Shown here in pieces: positions 58,558 to 64,000 of a stretch of 64,000 nucleotides of DNA; position 1 is the stretch's first letter; every line of letters begins with the position of its first letter. Under the pieces are notes generated by a model, which worked only from the letters and a program-made list of their open reading frames with translations, made no database searches and had not been told where the DNA came from. The translations under genes were made by a program, and so were the position numbers. This DNA comes from Paenibacillus eucommiae. Lineage in GTDB: Bacteria; Bacillota; Bacilli; Paenibacillales; NBRC-103111. The stretch spans positions 186,001-250,000 of the forward strand of contig NZ_JAGGLB010000012.1 in NCBI RefSeq assembly GCF_017874215.1, in the 5' to 3' direction.

Positions 58558-60306
58558 CTATGGATGAAGATAAAGTGATTTCAACATGTGGTACGCTTCT
58601 TTTTCCTTCCTGTCGACCGTTAATACGCCATAAAGACCACAGGGTTCATCCCAAAACTCTCCACGATGATAATAATCCGCCCAGCACCAAAGCATGCCTC
58701 CCTGTACGCCTTTAACACTGGAAATGGCTGCCCAGACCGCTTTGATATAGTGAGCCTGAAAGGTTTCGGAATGACGCATTTCCCCTTTTATTTCCGAAGT
58801 GCCCAAACATCCAAATTCAGTAACAAGTACAGGCTTGTCAGGAAATTCAAGGACTGTTTGTTGGAGGTGGGCTGCCGTAGGTAGTTGCGCTAATTGTTCA
58901 AGCTGGTTCAGCTCAGAAGCATGCGGTTCATATATCGAACCGTAGTATAGATTTATACAAACAAGATCGGCTTCATGAAAGGCCAAATGTCCTGGCTTAT
59001 TGCCTTCCGCAACAAATGTAACGAGACGTGTAGGATCAAGTTGGCGTGCTTTGCTCATTAATCTGCGCATCGCCTCGATGCCATAAGGAGTATCGGTTCC
59101 CGACTCATTGCACATACTCCAGATGATGACACATGGATGGTTCCAGTGCTTCTCAATCATATCGACCAGAGCGGCTTCTGCATGATCGATGATCTCATCC
59201 TTATATTCCTCTTTGTTTTGTCCTTTGGGATGCCATGGATTTAACCACCAATTTAACGGAATTTCCTCCATAACCAGAATACCCAGCTCATCCATCATTC
59301 GAAGCTGCAGGGAATCGAGCGGATAATGGGTTCTGATCAAGTTGATACCTGTGCTTTTTGCTTTTAATAAATCTTCTCTTATGACCTCATCCGGGGCGGC
59401 TGGCCCATATCCATAAAACTCGTCATAACGGTTTACTCCTTTTACCTGTAAAGGCTGCCCATTAAGCAAGATCATTTGCTGATTCACTTCAACCGTTCTT
59501 ATTCCAAAGCGGTCTTGCGTGCTATCCAGCCGTGTACCATCGGGATCTCTAAGTTCCACATGAACTTCATACAGCTTCGGGTGATCAGGCGACCAGTATT
59601 GAGCATGAGGCATATCGATAAGTACATGGCTGGTTTCGGAGCCGTCACCTTGGCAAGTTACCTGACTTTGCGCTGAATAAATAGCTTCGGCTGTAGGGAT
59701 TTGCACGTTGATCTCACCCGAAAACGGAAGGGAGGATGCATTCGTTAACATGATATCCAGCCGTACTCTACCTCCATTTTCATGGATACTGGTAGAAATG
59801 GCGAGATTGCTGATGTAACTTAAATGAGATGTAATCAGCGAAACCGGTCGTAAAATGCCTCCATATTGGATCCATTCGATAACACTATTTCCAGGCAGCC
59901 AATTACTTTTGGGCTCATTGTCCACATATATGACAATTTGATTCATACAACCCGGCCTCAGTAAAGAATGAACCTCGAATTCAAAGGGAAGATATCCGCC
60001 AATATGCTCGCCAACGAAAACACCGTTAATCCATACTTTCGAATGCCCGCTCACTTTTTCGAAGCGCAGTCTCTGACTTGTCCCTTCACTGACCTGATCG
60101 CCTGACACAGTCATCATAAACCAGGCAATGCCTTCATATTTCCACAAAGATGGGCTATAGAAGTCCCATGCCCCTGGAAGTTCAACTCCCACCCAATCCT
60201 GTTTTGGGTACTCAGGGGAAAACCATTGTTGCTCCATTCCTTGCTTCTCCGGATCCAGATGAAAAACTGCTGATTCAACAACAACGCTGTTCCTTAAGTT
60301 ATTCAT
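58558..60306 (-). CDS. Glycoside hydrolase family 2 protein (beta-glucuronidase-like)
   Basis: 582 aa, close to the 603 aa of E. coli UidA. Three regions: sugar-binding jelly roll (1-170; WINGVFVGEHIGGYLPFEFEV), immunoglobulin-like (170-270) and TIM barrel. Catalytic acid/base Glu401 (MCNESG) and nucleophile Glu497 (TEFGC). No signal peptide, so cytosolic: it acts on sugars imported by the ABC system in front. The Asn-x-Lys motif that recognises glucuronic acid in true beta-glucuronidases is replaced (CGLYGVLTVDR), so galactoside or other uronide substrates are possible. Its start overlaps the binding-protein stop by 8 bp. Confidence 0.88.
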   Translation of the reverse strand: MNNLRNSVVVESAVFHLDPEKQGMEQQWFSPEYPKQDWVGVELPGAWDFYSPSLWKYEGIAWFMMTVSGDQVSEGTSQRLRFEKVSGHSKVWINGVFVGEHIGGYLPFEFEVHSLLRPGCMNQIVIYVDNEPKSNWLPGNSVIEWIQYGGILRPVSLITSHLSYISNLAISTSIHENGGRVRLDIMLTNASSLPFSGEINVQIPTAEAIYSAQSQVTCQGDGSETSHVLIDMPHAQYWSPDHPKLYEVHVELRDPDGTRLDSTQDRFGIRTVEVNQQMILLNGQPLQVKGVNRYDEFYGYGPAAPDEVIREDLLKAKSTGINLIRTHYPLDSLQLRMMDELGILVMEEIPLNWWLNPWHPKGQNKEEYKDEIIDHAEAALVDMIEKHWNHPCVIIWSMCNESGTDTPYGIEAMRRLMSKARQLDPTRLVTFVAEGNKPGHLAFHEADLVCINLYYGSIYEPHASELNQLEQLAQLPTAAHLQQTVLEFPDKPVLVTEFGCLGTSEIKGEMRHSETFQAHYIKAVWAAISSVKGVQGGMLWCWADYYHRGEFWDEPCGLYGVLTVDRKEKEAYHMLKSLYLHP

Positions 60307-61906
60307 TTAACATATCCAACTTTCCCAGCTGTTCGGTTGCCTCGTCTATCAGCTTTTGTCCGCCTTCTTTCAGCCATTTCTGCTCGAAGGCTGCATAGTC
60401 AGTTTCTTGACCTAATACATAGGAAATATCGAATTCCTGACTGATTTTAGCCAAATCAGTTACAATTTGCGTGTTCAGGCTTAACAATTCATCGTAATTT
60501 CTGTAAGACTCGTAAGTCAATGCTTTTCTATCCAGTTCCATCATTCTTTTGATGCCTTGCCCGGGCTCATCGCCATCGATACCTACCATGCCATCTTCCG
60601 CATTATAAATCCAGACCCCCCAGTCTATAACCCCAGGCTGCGCAACCGCATAGGTATCAGCCAGATTATTAACATACCTGCCTCCGCCTTCGATGTTTTT
60701 AATCTCTCGCCCACTTACACCTATGCCAAATCTTAAAGTATCATATTCATCCGATGGGTAAGCTGTTGTATTGATAATTTGCAGGATGCGCTCCATCTTC
60801 TCAGGATCTTTCGCCGCCTTTGCGGAAACGGTTAGAAATCCGTTTCCGATGGGGGTAGCTGGACGCTTGCCGCCGCCAGGCCCGCCGCTTGGCATAGGTG
60901 CAGAATCCCACCAGCCAATCGTGCTGCCTGATAAACCATTGGCATTCTCCGCTTCTTGCACAATTGCGCTTGGATAATAGACAACACCAATCTTGCCGCT
61001 GAACAGTCTCGGTTTCCGCTGCTCCCAGCCTTGAGTGTACCAGTCGGGATCGATCAGCTTTTCCTTGACCACGGTTCTCATAAAATCAAGAAACTTATGA
61101 TGCGTGCCATTGGTAATCGAGTGCTCCAGCTTTCCACCTTCTGTTACGCTGAAGCCTGTATTACTGTAATGACCGAACATGGCTTCGAACTGGGTAATCT
61201 CTCCCATGGTATTGCCAGATCCTGCCGAACTAATTCCATAAGTATCGTTCTTACCATTTTTATCCGGATCGTTAAATGTGAATTTCCGCAGCACATCTAA
61301 CAGTTCCTTGTCCGTAGCAGGCTTGGAAAGCCCCAGATTTTGCAGCCAATCTTGACGGACCATCATCGTCCAGGTATTGGCACCTGCCTTTTGGGGTAAT
61401 CCCACCAATTTTCCGTCGATCGAGGCGTATAACTTCAATGGTTCCGTCCACCCTTTCGTCAGATTGGGCAATTTATCGAGATAGGGTGTCCAGTCATCAA
61501 TTAAAACCCCCTGCTTGTAAAGCTTGTCTACCAGCTTCTTGTCATTCGTATGGATCATATCAGGATGCTCCTCAGAAGCGAATCGAACCAGCAGCTTTGA
61601 TTCCAAATCTCCTCCCGGATATGCGAACAGCTTGAAATCAACATTATACCTTTCGTCTATCCATTTCTTCCTGGGGTTGTTATCATCCGTTGGTGTGTTA
61701 AACCAGCCGACCTCCATTAATTCGATATTGATCTTGTTGGATGCTGCCGGCTCCTCCTTCTTATCTCCTGATTGTAGTCCTGCTTCAGCCGTTGTGCCCG
61801 CTTTAGGCGTAGGCGTTTGATTACTTTGACCTCCCGAACATCCTGCGGTCAGGACAGCCGCACTGATAAGGGTGCCTAATACCATACCCATTCTTTTTTT
61901 AACCAT
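60299..61906 (-). CDS. Extracellular sugar-binding lipoprotein of the glycan operon
   Basis: 535 aa from ATG at 61906 with GGGGAGAG upstream (the ATG two codons earlier abuts it). Lipobox VLTAGCSG, Cys near residue 23, then a Gly/Ser/Thr/Pro-rich linker. LplA-type (about 530 aa) binding protein with NDPDKNGKNDTYGISSAG-like Ca loop. Feeds the two permeases encoded immediately upstream. Overlaps the GH2 gene by 8 bp. Confidence 0.92.
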   Translation of the reverse strand: MVKKRMGMVLGTLISAAVLTAGCSGGQSNQTPTPKAGTTAEAGLQSGDKKEEPAASNKINIELMEVGWFNTPTDDNNPRKKWIDERYNVDFKLFAYPGGDLESKLLVRFASEEHPDMIHTNDKKLVDKLYKQGVLIDDWTPYLDKLPNLTKGWTEPLKLYASIDGKLVGLPQKAGANTWTMMVRQDWLQNLGLSKPATDKELLDVLRKFTFNDPDKNGKNDTYGISSAGSGNTMGEITQFEAMFGHYSNTGFSVTEGGKLEHSITNGTHHKFLDFMRTVVKEKLIDPDWYTQGWEQRKPRLFSGKIGVVYYPSAIVQEAENANGLSGSTIGWWDSAPMPSGGPGGGKRPATPIGNGFLTVSAKAAKDPEKMERILQIINTTAYPSDEYDTLRFGIGVSGREIKNIEGGGRYVNNLADTYAVAQPGVIDWGVWIYNAEDGMVGIDGDEPGQGIKRMMELDRKALTYESYRNYDELLSLNTQIVTDLAKISQEFDISYVLGQETDYAAFEQKWLKEGGQKLIDEATEQLGKLDMLNE

Positions 61907-61932
61907 GTTCATCTCTCCCCTTTTTCTATTCG

Positions 61933-62814
61933 TTAACCTTTAACCGCTCCCAAATACATACCTTTTGTAAAATATTTCTGTAAAAATGGATAGACACACA
62001 GAATGGGCAGTGTTCCGATCACAGCTACAGCCATTTTCAAGGATTCCATGGAAACACGTTGAGTTGGATTCACCAGTTGCGACGGGTTAAACTCGAAGCC
62101 GAGCTGCGGATTTACAAACATATTTCGTAAAATAAGCTGCAGCGGCATAAGATTTCTCTCATCTATATACATCAAAGCGTCAAACCAGGAATTCCAATGA
62201 CCCACTGCCGAGAATAAAGAAATAGCTGCAAGTGCCGGAGCCGCCATAGGAACCATAATTCTGATCATTAGGTTAAATTCCCCGATTCCATCCATTCTTG
62301 CCGATTCCTCTATTTCTTTAGGAATATTCGCAAAAAACTGCTTTAGCACCAATACACTCCAGCTGTCGATCGCTACCGGGATAACAAACACCCAGAAGCT
62401 GTTAAGCAGGTGCAACTCTTTAATCACCAGATAAGTGGGGACTAATCCACCATTGAACAGGATGGTCACAACAACCCCAAACAATAACAAACGCCCTCCT
62501 GGCAACCCGCTGCGCGATACTGCATATGCCGTGATTGTCGTCATCACGATCACTACGATAGTGCCAACAATGGTTTTCAGCACACTAATGCCAAGTGCAT
62601 GCAGAATAATGGGTCCGTTGAACAATCGTTTGTAAGCGATCAGCGTCGGAGAATCCGGCCATAGAATGAAGCCGCCCTTTTTAATCCATTCCTGTTCATG
62701 AACGAGCGACATTGACACCACATATAGCAAGGGGTACAAGGACAATAGTGAAATGACAGTAATAACGCAGATGGACAACCATTGGTACGCTTTTTCAGCG
62801 TTTATTTTTCTCAT
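61933..62814 (-). CDS. Sugar ABC transporter permease (YtcP/UgpE type)
   Basis: 293 aa from ATG at 62814, with GTAGGTG just upstream (a TTG five codons earlier overlaps the previous gene). EAA loop ESARMDGIGEFNLMIRIMVP and the ending LQKYFTKGMYLGAVKG. Second permease of the importer, paired with the gene at 62823. Confidence 0.93.
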   Translation of the reverse strand: MRKINAEKAYQWLSICVITVISLLSLYPLLYVVSMSLVHEQEWIKKGGFILWPDSPTLIAYKRLFNGPIILHALGISVLKTIVGTIVVIVMTTITAYAVSRSGLPGGRLLLFGVVVTILFNGGLVPTYLVIKELHLLNSFWVFVIPVAIDSWSVLVLKQFFANIPKEIEESARMDGIGEFNLMIRIMVPMAAPALAAISLFSAVGHWNSWFDALMYIDERNLMPLQLILRNMFVNPQLGFEFNPSQLVNPTQRVSMESLKMAVAVIGTLPILCVYPFLQKYFTKGMYLGAVKG

Positions 62815-62822
62815 ACTTGCAC

Positions 62823-63737
62823 CTACCAAATTCCGATTCCAGAATATTTACGGGACAGCGTGTTCGCCCCAATGACCAGGATCAATCCCAATAGAGATTG
62901 AAAGAGCGACATCGCTGCTCCCAGACTGTACTGCAATTGCGTCAATCCCTGTCTATAAATCCACGTATCTATGACATCCCCGACCTTCATCGTTGCAGGA
63001 TTATAGAATAATAATATTTGCTCGCCTCCTGCATACAATATTCCGCCCAAGGACAGCGTAAACAAAAAGATGATAATAGGGCGAATTGCCGGCAGCGTTA
63101 CGTGCCAGATGCGTGTCCAGGGGCCCGCTCCATCCATTTTGGCCGCCTCATACAAGGAAGGGTCTGTCATGGACATACCGGCTAAATAAATAATAGTGCC
63201 CCAGCCAATCTCTTTCCATATGGCGGAGCCGACTAGCAAGCTGCGGAACCAATCAGGTGACATCAGGAAATTCTGCTGCCCGATGCCAAGCAGTCCGAGA
63301 AATTGATTGACCATTCCCTCGTTAGAAAATACGGCAAATACGATCGCATATACAATGACCCATGAAAAAAAATGGGGAATATACAAAATCGTCTGACTCA
63401 CTCTGCGCAAGCGCTTGTTGTGTAAATCGAACAAAAAGATAGCAAGCAGAAGCGGAGGAAAAAAACCGGCAACAATTCTCAGCATGCTGATCCATACTGT
63501 ATTCCATAAAACCTGTGGAATATCAGATTTATTAAACAAATAGGTAAAGTTGTCAAAGCCTACCCAAGGGCTCCCTGCCACACCTCCAAGCAGCTCATAC
63601 TTCTTGAAGGCCAGAACCGTCTGTATCCCCATCGGATAATATTTAAATATAATAAAGTAGGCAACTGCAGGAATCATCATGAAGTAAATAAACCAAAACC
63701 GCTTGATGTCCTTTAATGTTTTTGTTGTGATCTGCAA
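62823..63737 (-). CDS. Sugar ABC transporter permease (LplB/UgpA type)
   Basis: 304 aa from TTG at 63737 with AGGAGGTG 6 bp upstream. LplB-type opening FIIFKYYPMGIQTVLAFKKYELLGG and EAA loop EAAKMDGAGPWTRIWHVTLP. First gene of the glycan operon after the AraC-type regulator (105 bp gap). No ATPase gene in the operon, as in the other importer of this window. Confidence 0.93.
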   Translation of the reverse strand: MQITTKTLKDIKRFWFIYFMMIPAVAYFIIFKYYPMGIQTVLAFKKYELLGGVAGSPWVGFDNFTYLFNKSDIPQVLWNTVWISMLRIVAGFFPPLLLAIFLFDLHNKRLRRVSQTILYIPHFFSWVIVYAIVFAVFSNEGMVNQFLGLLGIGQQNFLMSPDWFRSLLVGSAIWKEIGWGTIIYLAGMSMTDPSLYEAAKMDGAGPWTRIWHVTLPAIRPIIIFLFTLSLGGILYAGGEQILLFYNPATMKVGDVIDTWIYRQGLTQLQYSLGAAMSLFQSLLGLILVIGANTLSRKYSGIGIW

Positions 63738-63842
63738 TTTTTCACCTCCTTCTATCCTTAATTATAGGAAGGAAAGGGGGAAGGAGAAAGCAGGCTATCT
63801 TGCGAAAAGGGATCAAATTTTGCGGTATTTGCAGGCCGCTGC

Positions 63843-64000
63843 TTAGCCGGAATATTTCTTTTTGTAGTCGTTCGGATTGACCCCTGTTACCTCTTTAAAT
63901 ACCCGGCTGAAATGCTTCCAGTTCTGATAGCCTACTTGCTCACCGACCTCATAAATTTTGGCACCAGGATTTTGGAGCAGCCGCTTTGCCTCTTCTACAC
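63843..64000 (-). CDS. AraC-type regulator, C-terminal HTH (partial)
   Basis: The minus strand reads VEEAKRLLQNP, IYEVGEQVGYQNWKHFSRVFKEVTG and NPNDYKKKYSG to the stop at 63843, the second helix-turn-helix of an AraC domain. The pattern VGYQNWKHFSRVFKEVTG is typical of YesN-like response regulators. Gene continues beyond the right edge. It is immediately upstream of the glycan operon in the same direction and is the likely activator, usually with a histidine kinase nearby. Confidence 0.85.
   Translation of the reverse strand, partial: VEEAKRLLQNPGAKIYEVGEQVGYQNWKHFSRVFKEVTGVNPNDYKKKYSG

Overview
The window looks like a piece of a Paenibacillus-type genome (spore-forming, low-to-mid GC Firmicute). 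The reasons are a GerA-family germinant receptor operon, S-layer-homology (SLH) proteins, two LplB/YtcP-type sugar ABC importers with membrane-bound or YesN-like AraC regulators, CcpA-type cre sites, strong AGGAGG ribosome binding sites with several TTG/GTG starts, and many small resistance-type genes. No rRNA, tRNA, CRISPR array, insertion sequence or prophage was recognised.

Layout. 0-6.6 kb (minus): a LysR regulator followed by an operon for an amino-acid-type ABC importer, a flavin monooxygenase, an M20 amidohydrolase and the start of an FAD amine oxidase. It resembles the Bacillus tcyJKLMN-ytmO-ytnL cluster for modified sulfur amino acids. 6.7-18 kb: a sugar cluster in two divergent arms, with an isomerase and a deacetylase-like protein on one side and an AraC regulator, two permeases, a lipoprotein and an uncharacterised toroid-like protein on the other. 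18.1-18.4 kb: palindromic repeats. 18.5-23.3 kb (minus): an iron-siderophore importer without an ATPase, plus an MFS protein, behind a promoter that overlaps a Fur-like box. 23.4-29.1 kb: an EamA transporter, a CsoR-type metal sensor divergent from an ABC exporter, and two APH-type kinases. 29.3-34.6 kb: a germinant receptor operon with two B subunits. 34.7-44.1 kb: small stress or resistance genes (MFS/ArsR, FusB-like EF-G-binding protein, SRPBCC, five VOC proteins including a pentapeptide-repeat fusion, TetR, methyltransferase, sarcosine-type oxidase). 44.2-45.0 kb: two kinds of tandem repeat. 45.1-46.4 kb: a secreted protein. 46.6-52.8 kb (plus): a nucleoside importer operon (nupNOPQ-like) with a molybdenum-cofactor oxidoreductase and a nucleoside phosphorylase. 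52.9-64 kb (minus): a glycan operon with an AraC/YesN regulator (cut by the window end), two permeases, a lipoprotein, a GH2 enzyme and two amidohydrolases, followed by a cohesin-dockerin glycosidase-like protein and a cohesin-SLH anchor protein.

The most unusual content is the cohesin/dockerin/SLH gene pair at 52.9-56.8 kb, which looks like a minimal surface-anchored cellulosome-like module. Next come the CsoR-type operators placed exactly over the promoters of csoR and an ABC exporter rather than a copper ATPase, the pentapeptide-repeat/VOC fusion, a dispersed palindrome family found at two loci 26 kb apart, and a near-identical operator pair in front of both the LysR gene and its likely target operon. 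All functions are inferred from sequence motifs and gene order; no database search was possible.
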